A DNA stretch of 64,000 nt from Nigrospora sphaerica (taxonomy: Eukaryota; Ascomycota; Sordariomycetes; Amphisphaeriales; Apiosporaceae), in the NCBI GenBank assembly GCA_018287875.1, contig JAGVVL010000009.1:3410001-3474000 (forward strand), given 5' to 3'. Each line of letters opens with the position of its first letter. The stretch's first letter is position 1. The translations under genes were made by a program, and so were the position numbers. A model generated the notes under the pieces. That model had not been told where the DNA came from, made no database searches, and saw nothing but the letters and a program-made list of their open reading frames with translations. Below are positions 45,164 through 56,671 of the stretch, piece by piece.

Positions 45164-47235
45164 CTCACTCATGCCAACACGGATCTGGGAATGGGAAGCG
45201 TGCAGCTAGCCCCTCCCGACGGGAAGTAGGTAAAGTAGGTGCCTCTTTTTAGGGTGCTATGGAAGTACCTCTCAATCGGGTATGCTCGCCCTTTCTGGAG
45301 GTCTCGGATGTTTATTCTGGCCGCAGCGACGGCACGTCGCGGGCAACCCAAAACGATGGGCACGATCAAAAATAGATTGAACCTTCTTCGCTCTGCGCTG
45401 GGTCGGTCGGCTGCAGCGCCAGCGCGCGGCAATCGGCACATGGCTGCTAAACCCCTGCTCGCGCTGCACAAATGGAATGCTTTCTTCTTTGCCGCTCTCA
45501 ATCTCGTGCCTGTGTTTTTCCCCTTCCTGCACCACACCACTCTCGGGCAACCGGGCGGCCCCTGGGCCATTTTTGCCTCGCGCCCGTGGCCCTCGAATGG
45601 ACCCCGGAGACCAACAAGTGGCGCTCGCCAACCAGACGAGGGGTCCATTTCGCGAGTGGTATCCGGTAGGTATCACGGCGATGACAGTCGAGCAGCGCGC
45701 TGTCGTGGTACCTCAGCCAGAGACAGGAAGCCCTCTCCACCTGCCGATGTGCCAGCCTGCCAGTGTCACGGAACGGCGATACGGCCGGCGATCACCTGCT
45801 GTTTCCGGGTGAGGCATAAATCGTCTTTGGCAAGCTCTGCGCCCGTCATCGCACCGCAGCGCCAGGCGGTGTACCGTTGAGCGTTGCTCACTGCCAACCG
45901 CTCTCCGTAAGTACGCATGCCGACATGGATGCCAAGATGCCCTGCGCTCCGCTTCCTGGCACCTGGTCTCGTCCACTCACTCGCCTCACGGGCCCCTGTA
46001 CCAATGTAAGCAAGTACCCATACAGGTACGGGATCCCTGGTAGGTATGGAGAGGCTCGAGAGGGTCCAGGTTGGCTTTGCACGTAGTATGTACTACCCGA
46101 CCCCGTAGTGTGGCTTGAAGAAGCGGCGTTCGTCTCCCCTGTCTACGCCATAGATCGATCAGTACGTATAGCCACGTTCTCCATACCTATCTCTGGATGA
46201 GGTCCCTGAGCAAGGCTCTCACTCCGTCGGCCCTCTCATGGTGCGTGCGCGCCTCGCAGCTCCTGGCAACCAGGCGAAAGCGGGCCCCTAGGCTGTGGAC
46301 AGCAGACCGCTCAACTAAGCTCTTCAGCCGTCAACGTTCTAGACGTTGCTGATCGCGCTCTAGCGGCGCCCGCCATCCTCCAACCAGCGTCCGCCGAGCG
46401 CGAAACCCCCCCCCCTTGTCTATCCCTCTCGCGTCGATCGAAAGCCATGCTCCCCTTGCCCAACCCCATGTTCCCGCCCTTCTGAAACTGGCAGCGGGCA
46501 TCGAGACCAAAATCTGCTCCGACATGCGTCGCACCCTCGGCCTGCGGGACGGAACCGTCCGACCGCGGGTCATGGTAGCCCCGGTGAGGCGCCCTCTCGT
46601 GACGTCGTACGACGTTGAGGTCGGCATCGCATCCGGTACCTCAGGCCGCAAATGCGGCTGTCCTGGCATCTTCCAGGCTTCCTTTCATGACTTACATAGC
46701 TACCTACTTAGATTTAACCGTGGCCGGGTACCGGGTTGGCGGCCTCGGCTTTTGCATGCGCGTGGTGCCCAAACAGCAAGCCTAATTTCCTTTGCAACCT
46801 CGGCATCCAGCTCGGTTGCTGTGAGCGGCCGGTAGTCCTGGTAGCATGACATTGCAATCACCTACCTGCATATATACTCTTGATGCAGGCCGGGTTCACC
46901 GTCTGTCTGCTGCGGCGCTACCGATAATCCAATAAACCCCGGCCCATAAGATGGTACTCCGCACCCGAGTTATAGATTTGTCCCTCCTCGGTCTTGTGGA
47001 TCCCCGTAAATTCCACGGGAGACTGCACTAAAAAGGCATTGCTATGGACGGGTTGGCCATCGTTCATCAATGTTAAACAGAGTTCCCGGACTGATTGGCA
47101 CGACCCCCGGCTCGGCCATTATGAGCACTATCGTATGCATTTCTTAGCTCCCTTGGTTCATGCTTTGCCGTGTATGATAGAACTGTCGTTTGTAGGTAAT
47201 ATGGCCAGGACATTGGAGAAGAGAATAGACACCCT

Positions 47236-47253
47236 GGGGGGGGGGGGGGGGGG
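47236..47253. repeat. Homopolymer of 18 G
   Basis: Eighteen consecutive G on the plus strand. Such a run could form a quadruplex and is prone to sequencing length error. Confidence 0.9.
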
Positions 47254-47929
47254 TATTGTGAACATCCCACACCCACTGGGCCGTATTAAGGATCACTCAT
47301 GACCAATACTGGATGAGGTATGGGTTACCAAATTAGGCAAGCAGTTTTCCGCCAGGCCCTCCCAACTTCTTTCATTACACCCTTTTAGTAAACCCCCACG
47401 ATGTCACAGGACGCCCCTGCGGACCCCGAAGACGCGGGCCCGGCCCGGCCACCGGCTGCCGTCCCGGGGGTCGACACGGCCGAAAACCCCAAGGCCGTCT
47501 ACGCGCGGTACGCGGCCGAGGCGGCGGCGCTGCGGGCGCGGGGCCGCGAGGCGCATGAAGAATGACAGCGTCGTATACGTGACGTGACGGACGACGACCG
47601 GGCAAAAGGGAAGTCGGCCGCGATGCGGGCTGCCATTCGTCACTAGTACTGGATTTTCCACAATCGTGTCATGACAGGTAGGTAAGTAGTCCATAGGTCT
47701 TTCCCTCCTAACACAGCGCCGCGACACTCCATGGCTGGTAAGATTGGGCTAGTACGATCCTCCTCTATCTCGCGGCAATGGGTCATGGCTGGAGAGTACA
47801 AGGAGGAGGGTGGGTGGGGAAGACAGGAAACGGGGCAGAAGGGGGGCCACCCCCTCCTCCCTTGGCCCCTCTTTGTCCTCCTTGTTCTCTTTCTCCTTCG
47901 TGTTCGTCTCGTCCTCAAGGATTTTCTTC

Positions 47930-48194
47930 CTCGTTCAGCTTGTCCGCGTGGCTTGGTGGTCATGATGACGACGCGGCCTTGCTGTGCGTTGACGCCGTTG
48001 GGCACGCAGAGAAGCCCCAGCAGCGTGCACTTGGTCGTTTTGAAACCCGTCAACGAATCGCCGGTGGCGATGTCCTTTCCGCAGTCTGACGCGTCGGTAT
48101 CCTACATGAAGAAGAGACCGAGCTGAAAAAGAGCGGCCAGGGCAAGAGACAGCGAGCTCTTACCGGTTCCCGGCGGGCTGTGAAGCAGGTACCC
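47930..48194 (-). pseudogene. Relic of a BCS1-type AAA ATPase
   Basis: The minus strand reads GYLLHSPPGTGKSSLSLALA (Walker A, 48194 down), then a TAG, then LTGFKTTKCTLLGLL followed by GVNAQQGRVVIMTT. This wording matches the AAA domain of BCS1-like proteins, where YLLHGPPGTGKSS, TLSGLLNALDGV and GRVLIMTTNHPEKLDEA are conserved. The segment between them, with Walker B, is missing. A TAA lies just before GYLL, and one extra base near 47952 throws the NHADKLNE continuation out of frame. BCS1 itself inserts the Rieske protein into mitochondrial complex III, but fungi carry many BCS1-like paralogues, so the parent gene is not identified. Confidence 0.75.
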
Positions 48195-48916
48195 TTAGGT
48201 AGCCTTGCCAAGGGTGCACCGCATCGAGGGGACGGCCCGCTCGAGGGACCAAAAATATGGGAAGTAGATTAACGAGCTTCTTGTACCACGGTTGTTGGCA
48301 GGGACCCAGGAACGGGGGCTGTTGTCAGGCGCACCTTTTCATAGGGGATGTCCAGCGACCCAAGCAGGAAATGAGTGCTGGCCCAAGCCCCATGTATATC
48401 TACAAGACATGTGTTGAGGCGAGTATCAAGGTTATAAGAAAGACGAGTAACTACATGTGCCGCTTATGAAACGGTATGATAGGTACTTAGAATACAGGAC
48501 CAAGACATTTTCACATATACTTATGGGTATACGAAGAGGCGGAAAGGACGACGTGTGTGTAGCACTGAAGATTTGTTTGTAATTGGGCCCGAGACTAGCT
48601 CGGGGGCCACTGGGAAGAATGTATACGTAACTTCGGAAGGTCATTGGTCTTGATGCCATTGCCATGAACGCCCCTTCCGAAAATATCAACCAAGCCATTT
48701 GGGTATATCGTCATGCATGCCCCGTCTCTCCCCTGGAGAAAACCAAACGCCTGCCGTATGCATCATGAGAGAAGAAAGGGAACGGCTACGGTGGCCCCGT
48801 TCTGCCGACCGAGTACCCGTGAAGAAGGAAAGAAAGAAGTGAGAGCCTGCCTGCGTGCGCGCCCGCCGATTGGACCGGCCCAGAGCGTCCGAGATACGAA
48901 GCCATGACCGTTCCGA
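48195..48916. other. Intergenic region upstream of the BCS1 relic
   Basis: About 720 bp. A short open stretch on the minus strand near 48300-48360 (SLDIPYEKVRLTTAPVPGS) may be further decayed coding DNA but is unassigned. The right end should hold the 3' UTR of the secreted-protein gene. Confidence 0.45.
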
Positions 48917-50439
48917 TCAAGCCATGCGGCGGGCTTGGCCCGTAGCACGAGCCTTCAGAAACTTCTCGACCGAGGTAACGGGCACCAGGCTGGTGGGAGC
49001 AGAACTGCTGGCTCTAATAGAAGTCCGCAAAGTCGAAGCCGTAGTGGCGGAGACGGAGACGGAGGCCGACGCCGACGCCGAAACGATGGCGGAGGCCGCG
49101 GATGAAGCGAAGGCCGAGGATGAAGCGGAGGCAGAGGGTGAAGCGGAGGCCGAGGATGAAGCGGAGGCCGCAACAGTGGCAGGAACCGAGGACGAGGACG
49201 AGGATGTCGAAGCCAGCTGGTCGTTGTTCTTGCCTCCGTTGCCGGCACCGACAGTGACCGTGACGAAATCGGTCACGGTTGTGGCATCCGCAGTGACCGT
49301 GACAGTCTTAATGTCGGGCGTCTTGTCCTTGGACGAGGTCGTGGGGAAAACCTTGGACGAGGTCGTGGGGGAGCCCTTGGACGAGGTCGTGGGGGAGCCC
49401 TTGGACGAGGTCGTGGGGAAACCTGTGGCCGAGGCGGGCGCGGCCGTGCCCGTGCCGAAGGCGAAGACCATGAACTGGGAAGACATCTGCTCCGGGATGG
49501 CACGGTTGGTGTAGGGCCGCGAGGGATTGGAGTCCACCTTGGCATTCTTGCCCTTGGTGCCGCCGGATGCGTTTCCGGCTGCGCTTCCAAGCTTGATCTC
49601 GGCGCACGTGGTGTAGGTTTCGTTGCTCTGGTTGTCCTGGTTGACATTGAGCGGCCACTCCCAAACCCATGCCAAGTGCATAGTCTCGCCCGTCTTGAAA
49701 TCCTTGGGGATGACGATATCAGTCTGGCACATGACGCTGTCCACCTTTGCCTTGGCCTTGCGCTGAGCATAAATAGGGATGCTGTTGTCGCCGCGGTTTT
49801 CTGTAAGGTCCGAAGTCAGTACTCACGTCTTTCAAATAGGGAGAGGAATCGGAAGACCTACCATAGCACACCCCATCATCGAAATACCTGGTAGCAATGA
49901 GACGACCCTTCTTGTCGCCGCCGGTGCCATCAGCGTTCCAGGCACCATGAACGTCGTTGTAGGCCAAGTTCTTGATGTTCTCGGTGGTGGCGTACACGGA
50001 GACAATGCCACCCTTAAAAGGCCGACCCACCGGGACCTGGGGGGTGGTGGTGTGGCCGTTCTAGCAATAAAAGGTCAGTTTGCGTGCACCGAATGAAGGG
50101 AAGACGGACCCAAGCACGTACCTCGAGGTATTGGAGGGCAACATGTTCACCAGGAGCAGCCGTCAGGCGGGGGTACTTGGCATTATACGCGCCAGGCTGC
50201 TGGGTCTCCTTGCACAGCTTGGTGTTGTCGTTGACCTGGAGGATTCTGTGCACCATGGCATCGTCGTTGAAGCCAGGCTCATTGCGGGCATGGTAGCCAC
50301 GGGGGTACCCGGGCTCACCAACAAAGACGCCGTCGGACGAGATGCGACGGATAGTTTCCAGCCAGGTGTGGCTCATGACCGTCTGCATCATGCTGCCGAG
50401 CACGAGTGCACGAGCAAGCGTATTCTTGGTGACCAACAT
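48917..50439 (-). CDS. Secreted His-1 protein of a DUF7492-like fungal family, LPMO-like candidate
   Basis: Exons 50439-50122, 50060-49862 and 49800-48917 (both introns 61 nt) give 466 residues. A signal peptide of about 23 residues (LARALVLGSMMQTVMS core) should be cut just before HTWLETIRRIS, leaving histidine as residue 1. Conserved-looking segments are GEPGYPRGYHARNEPGFNDD, ENGHTTTPQ (His109), VHGAWNADGTGGDKKGRLI, YFDDGVCYENRG, MCQTDIVIPKD, LAWVWEWPLN and ETYTTCAEIKL. An N-terminal histidine plus an internal NGH histidine is the arrangement of the copper histidine brace of lytic polysaccharide monooxygenases; the match to the uncharacterised DUF7492 family is from memory. From about residue 300 the chain is a Ser/Thr/Ala-rich tail with repeats and no carbohydrate-binding module. 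It ends basic, without a GPI-type hydrophobic end. Substrate and activity are unknown. Confidence 0.88.
49327..49422 (-). repeat. 24-bp coding tandem repeat (four copies) in the secreted protein tail
   Basis: Four head-to-tail 24-bp units encode PTTSSKGS-type octapeptides. The two middle units are identical and the outer ones differ at a few bases near the unit end. It forms a Ser/Thr linker likely to be O-glycosylated. Confidence 0.95.
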
Positions 50440-53400
50440 GGTTGCGAAGGACGTGGGGATGTTTTTGATACTGGGTTCGATAACAAAGAAGAAACAAATG
50501 GTGGGTAAAGATGTACTGCCGCTATGAAGCCGCCGGGAAGAGAAGATGCTGCTGGTCGAGTCGGGGAAAGCCGGACTCGGGGGGATGGTGCAATGTGTGT
50601 GGCTCTTTTTTTATTGTTGTAGTTTTTTTTTTTTGCAAACGGCCTGCTGTCAAGTGTTTGCAGCACCGGAAGGATCTCGAGTCGCCAAAAGTCCGGGAAA
50701 AAGAAGAGAAGTTGATGCCTGGAGAATGGTTGTTGGGAGGGGTGGCTAGCACCAGCACAAGGTAGAAATAAGTAGTCGGCGAAAACGCACAGCGTGTGGG
50801 AGTTAACAACGGCCAGCGTAATATTCAGACCAAAGCTGAATCATCGAAAAGAAGAAGAGAAGAAAGTCGCTCCGATTAACACAGCACCATTTTGACCTTT
50901 CAGGCGTGCAACAAAGACCGAGACGGCGGACTGGGCGGGAGTCGAGGTTTGAGGCCCAGAAGGCGTGGGGCGACAACAATGAGCTAGAGTGTGCTCTTGG
51001 TGACAAGGACCGAGACGCGGGGAGGAGGAGGAGAAGCAGACGGAGGCTCTCACGGGAGTGGGTGGTAGAGCGAGGGGAAAGCAGCTGCTGGGACGATGCG
51101 GCTTTGCTGTGGTATTTGAAATGTCGTGAGGGGGGTAGGTATGCTTGCTGTCTTATGATCCAAGCCCTGTCGATATAGATTGCCGCTCGCCTCTCGCCTC
51201 CCACCCTGTAGCATATTTGACTTATAGCCGGTTTCTATGATCTACAAGGCCAGATTAACCACCCCACAGGACAGGGCGATGGCCGGAAACGAATGACGAG
51301 CCCGTGTCGACGGGCGGAGACGCGGGATACAGGCGTCAAACATGCAAAAGGCGCGCGCAAAAAACATCTGGGGACGCCATGGTAGGCAAGCAGGGTCATG
51401 GCAAGGTTACGGTTTCGAAGAACGGAGTCACTGTTCGATGGAGAATCGCCCAAGGGAGTCGGGGAAGAGGGGGGTGTGGAACCGGGTTGCACTACATGTT
51501 CAGACGACGATGTGGACGACTGGATGGCATGTCCCCTCGCGGGCAAACGGGGCCCTACCGGGCGGCCTGGGCTGGTTTGAAGGCGGTTCATGCGCGGGGC
51601 CACGAGAGGCCAGGCCATTTTCGGTTTACATGGGCTTGCTCGTGCCCTATTCCCTGCCGGCGCGAGGCCGCGGTGGTCGGCCGGGGGGGGTCGCGGGTGA
51701 GCCGTGCCCTGCTGCACTGCTACCGATGTTGAAGAACCGGCCCCCGGTGCGATCGTGTGTGTCGTGCGTCGTCGTGTGTCGTCGTATCCATGGTGCTCCA
51801 GTAGCCTCCGGGTGGGTATTATTGAGCAGGTTGGGTAGTGGCGGGCAATTCGCTGGTGGTGGGGTAGAGCGGCACCAAAAAACGGGCGGGAAGCTCCAGG
51901 CCACTCGTGTGCCACAAGCTGCGACCCTTGCAGGCTGGCAAGCTGCAAGGGACCGACGCCGGCGGCACGGAGACGACGAGGGGCGCCGAGAGATCAGAGG
52001 TACCATTCCGCCCGTAATGGGTGCAACGGTACCTAGCGAACGCTAGAAAGCGGCTCTTCAGACAGAGACCCCCCCTTCCCAAGAGGGGCTACCTATTTTG
52101 ATTTAGCCTCGTCCTGGCCAGTCGATGCTCCGTGGCAGGGATCCGCCCGTAACGCCCGCACGGCTGATTAGTGGCCAGAGGTCGGTGCTTTGTGTGGCAG
52201 CTAAGCGGCCTTTGAGACCTTCTAATCTGCTCGCCAACCCGGTTCTCACCTCGTCGGGGATTTGTCGAGCAGCCACGGCCGCTGTGGCCGTCAGTAATCC
52301 GCCGCAATGCTAGCCCCTGCATCTGGATGAGCTGCATACCGCGAGTACACGAGGTAGCTAACCTGATGATAAGCGTCGTGGACCGCCTCCACCGCTGCCT
52401 CACCGACGGTGAGGACGGGGCATGACGCGATGGATCGGCTACCCACGCTTCGGCGCCTCTCGTTGGCTCTGCTGCCGCCGCCTTGGCATCGCTATTCTCG
52501 TCTTCCCCCCCCGCCAGTTGATGGTCGGCGCGCTTCGCTTGCGCGCTTGCAAGCGTCGCCTCGAGAGCCGATCGGCTGGCTGGACCGCCGGTCTTTTCTT
52601 CTGCGCCGCTGTGCTTCTTCGCCGCTTCGCCTCTCGCCGGCCGCTCGTGTCGTTCCCACCAGGGGGGAGGCTCATCTATGTGGTGCGCGCGGCAGTTGGT
52701 CCCGGGCCCGCACGAGACACAGACCCAACACGCTATCGTATCTGTTCCTGCGCCATCGCCGCCTCACTTCTCCTGTCGGTCGGAGAGCGAATCACGCCAG
52801 GGATGGCCAGTATAGCCCATGGTTGCTATAGTTTCGGGGGGGAAAAAACCGAGGTGGCCGTTGGGAGCCGAGATTCGCCGGCCCACAGAAGAAGTGTACG
52901 TGCATCCGTTGGGGGTAACACCCACACATGCTCCCACACGATACCCACGCTGAGACTGCCCGATGCAGCCTGCATACGACCAGGATCGCGGCAGCATGGC
53001 AGCTGCCCTGCACGACGCTGCATGTTTGTCTGTGTTTTTGTTGCGATAGCCATGCAGCCGTCTCCGGCCCGGCTACGATCGGGGCTTTGCTTCGGAACAG
53101 GTTTTTCGTCTCAGCATTCTTATCTTCAACTAGGTAGGTGCCGCCAAGTCAGCATCGGGACTGTCCGTCATCTCGGGGCCCGGGCCCCGTGAGTAATGCC
53201 ATCGGGTTCTCTTGAGGCCGTCTATTAGGCACTTGAAGCCAACACATTTGGGTCCTTATCCGGGAGCACATAGTGCCTGCAGCCCGGCCCAGACTTGCGT
53301 GTGCGTCGGCCGCTCTTGTTCTCTTCTTGCCCGGCTGGCCATTGCCAAGGTGCCGTACACTATCGCTCTCTTTTTCCCCGTGGTACTCTCCGTGCCTCTT

Positions 53401-56400
53401 GCCATGTCCGAAGCAGACTTTCCGAAATGTCCTCGGTGGGTTGGTCGCTCGATTGGGAAAGACCATCGCCGTCTGATGTTTGCTACTTTCGCCGTTTCAT
53501 GACGCCCCGGCAAGCGTGCTTTACCCAATCCGTTCGTCGTCTCCAGGGCCCGATTCCTTCTTTTTTTTTGCGCGCGCGCGCGAACGCACACCCACAGAAC
53601 CGGCCCCCAGACAATCTTTCGTCCCATCTTGCTGATCTGTGGAGCCATCGGGTTGAGGGTTGATTAGGAATACCCACCGCCACAGACAACGGACCGCCCA
53701 TTCTTGGTGCGCCACAGCATCTGCCCGTACATCGGTTGGGTTTTGCGAGCAAGGCAGATGCGCTGAAGCATCCATATCTGACTCGGGCCCAGACGATGAG
53801 CGCGCTCTTGGGGGCTCTGTTGGTCGTGGGGGGGCACCAGCCGGCCGTCCACTCGCAATGTCCGTCCAAGCGGCCGTTGGAGCGTGACCTGCGGTTGCTC
53901 TGGTCCGCCTCAATGTCTCTTTGTCATTTCGGCCCTTCGTTGCTACACGCCGGTGTGGCCCGGATTACCAGGATGGGATGGAGGGCTGGTAGCCTGTCAG
54001 GGTTGCATTTGGACTCGCCAAGCCGGCCGATACCACACGTGCGGTATAATACCCCTGGCTCTGATCCCTGGCGACGAGCGTTATCCATCATGAAACAAGA
54101 AACGTCCGACCCGAGACAATTCTGCCTTCCATCACCTGCAGCCCCGCTGATCAAGACCGTGTCTGCGCAGAGCCTTCTCCATCCTCGGCCTATGTTTCTC
54201 CCCAACCAGCCTCGGCGCCCATTGTTTCGCAGATCCTCTCGAGTAGGGCTGTCTCCATCACCACCAGGTGGGCCTACGCATCCGAGGCATGCGCATCCAA
54301 GAGGGGCCTCAACCCGTGTGTCACGACGCACGCATGTCTGTTATCGATGGGGAGGGATGGGAAGGGGGCACCTGTTGGCATGAGTACGCGTCCTAAGCCG
54401 CTGGGCGTCCGCGTAAGTGTGTGCATCGACGTGCAAGTGCAACTGTTGGGCGATGCCGAAGCCGCTCTTCATTGGCCCTCACGAAGCAAGGGAGAGACGA
54501 CCTCTTGCTTGAGCGTCGTTACTCGATGAACGGAGACCCCGGCAGGGCCCATGGAGATGTGAGTTTCCCCTACCTGTTCTTCTTTTCGCAAGAGGAAAGG
54601 TTCACCGCGACATTTAACCCATTTGACTGGAAACAGACAGATGACGAGAGGCAAACAGAACCTGCACCCTATCTATGCCTCTCCGTCCCCCTCTCCCATG
54701 GTCCATCCGCACCCCGCGTCGGGTCCAGGGTGCGGAATCCGTGTCGCAAAACCCGATTCGGGACCGGGGGCTGAGATCTGACTTCCCGCCATCGCGAGGG
54801 TCGAGCTAATCCTTTGCTCGACACTTTCCCCCTCGTCGGGGGGAGCCAGCCGGCCGGGGAGGGAGACAAAGAGGGCAAATGAATCGAGAGTGGGCTTTTT
54901 TATTCGGCCATCTCCTTCTCTACAGGGCTCACCGTCTTTGCGCGCGAGCATATACACATTGTGTGTACTTGGATACCCAGGCGCCCTTGTGCACAAACAA
55001 ACTCGGGGCTGCGCAGAGTCCCGCATCCCGACTGGGCAAAGGCAAGCGACTAATTGTCCGTCGCCTTGGACGGTCCTGGCCGCAGCGAAGCTCTGCTGGC
55101 GGCTTCCGATGAACTCGGCCCCTTCCACGCCCGCGCGGAAGAGGGGGAAAACAATGGGGAGACCCGCATCGCTAGGCGGGACGCACAAACCAAGGAGGCG
55201 CCGCCTAGGCACGAGGGGGGGCCGAGCGAAGAGACATGGCGACGACGACCGGCCATGTACCTATACTCGACTGGTTCGTCGTATACCGCCAAGGCCAGGT
55301 GCGCATTCCCACGGGACGGCGGGCGCGCTCGGGACCGACCGCATCCCCAGGGCGCGGCTCCCTAGGGATCGGGTGGCAGCGACGAGCGAGAGGGGGAAGT
55401 TTTCTGGCGGGAGCGCCGTCGTGAACGGTGGACCGGTAAGGCCAAGCTGACCGGCGGGGCCCTGGAGGGGGTGGTCGAGTGCACGCAACATGCAGCCCTA
55501 ATTCGTAGACGCGCGGTGCAGTAGTGGCCCGTGGCTGTCAGACCGGCTCTGGGGGAAAGAACCAAGCAGAAGACGCGGGGCCGGTGGTGTGTTCATGTAA
55601 CAGCCGGCAGAGCAACTCTCGACCCGTGGGCTGTGATAGGTGGCGGCCGGCCGGCCGGCGCCCTGGTTCCTATAGTAGACTCACCTGTATGGGCGCTTGA
55701 CTTAAACGAAGCTGCGCGCGCGTCCGCCACGAGGAGGGAAAGAAATAGAGAGAAAAGAGAAGCGGGGGGTTTAGGGAAGCGGTAGAGAGGCCACGGACTG
55801 GTCCCAGAGACGGGACCCCAGAGGCCCTTCCCCCTCCCCGGTCGACGAGGGCGCTTACACAGAATGGAGCCGGGCGCGTCACGATACTCGGAAGTGGGTA
55901 CGCCGTGTAGGAGGTGGCGGTGCCGGGAGCTGAACGACTCGCTCCGGGCCTCGTCGCCCAGGATGGGGACTTGGCGATGCGGTCCCTTTATTAAAGGAGG
56001 AAGGACGCTGAACCTTGGAAAGAAACGTATTGCGCCCAAAATGCCCTTTTTGCCTGGGGGGAAGCTGACGAGACTACACGGGTGACGAGAGAAAACCGGA
56101 AACCACTTCCCCCCGAGTAAACCCACACAGGCCAACCAACAGGCCGTTCGTTCCCTTGCCATCGCCCTATTGATTCCCCGGAAGCCATAACGTCCTGGAA
56201 GGGTATACGAGAACAGAAACGAAAAGTAGAGAGAGAGAAACCCGGCCCATCGTGATGCTCCCGCCCCACCCCTAAACCCCGGGTTCCCGTCGGATAATGC
56301 ACCAACCGCTAATACATGAAGGCCTCTTCGGCCTGCCCAGGCGCTTGCGCATAAAAGCACCCCGCGACGCACCAGCCGCCGTGGTGGGTGTCGTAGGCGC

Positions 56401-56671
56401 CGTGAGGGAGGGTACGGAGCTCGCTGGATCGGACAAGCCCTGGCCCCCGCCCCAGCTCCATGGTGTGCGGCCTTGCACGAACCCTCAGTGCGTATGCTTA
56501 ATGTGACTGTATTCGCGTGCGTGCGAGGCTGTGAAAGGGAGAAAGAAAAAAGAGAGAGGGACGAGAGCCCCCCACCCTACCCGATGGATTCGCCACACCA
56601 GAAGGGAGGTGTGCCGTCACTTAGTCCCCTTCTCCTAACAATTGGACCGAGAGGGAAGAGAGGAGGCTTTT
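50440..56671. other. Gene-free interval of 6.2 kb
   Basis: It lies between the start of the secreted-protein gene and the end of the abaA-like gene. The left end holds the secreted-protein promoter, with a T run near 50622-50632. Frames longer than 200 codons exist but are G+C-driven, lack family motifs and overlap on both strands. No tRNA, rRNA or transposon ends were recognised. Confidence 0.5.

Larger units (their letters stand above)
40690..47400. other. Long gene-free interval upstream of casein kinase I
   Basis: About 6.7 kb. Its left part must contain the CK1 promoter and probably a long 5' leader. I see low-complexity DNA only: a pyrimidine tract at about 41935-41990, a (GAT)9 run at 45136-45163, an 18-base G run at 47236-47253 and scattered TACCTA words. 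No frame shows conserved protein motifs on either strand, and no tRNA or rRNA signature was found. Confidence 0.5.

Noticed and set aside
51235..51948. 237-codon minus-strand and overlapping 234-codon plus-strand frames
   Set aside because: Both strands are open together because of base composition; neither has a domain or compositional sign of coding.
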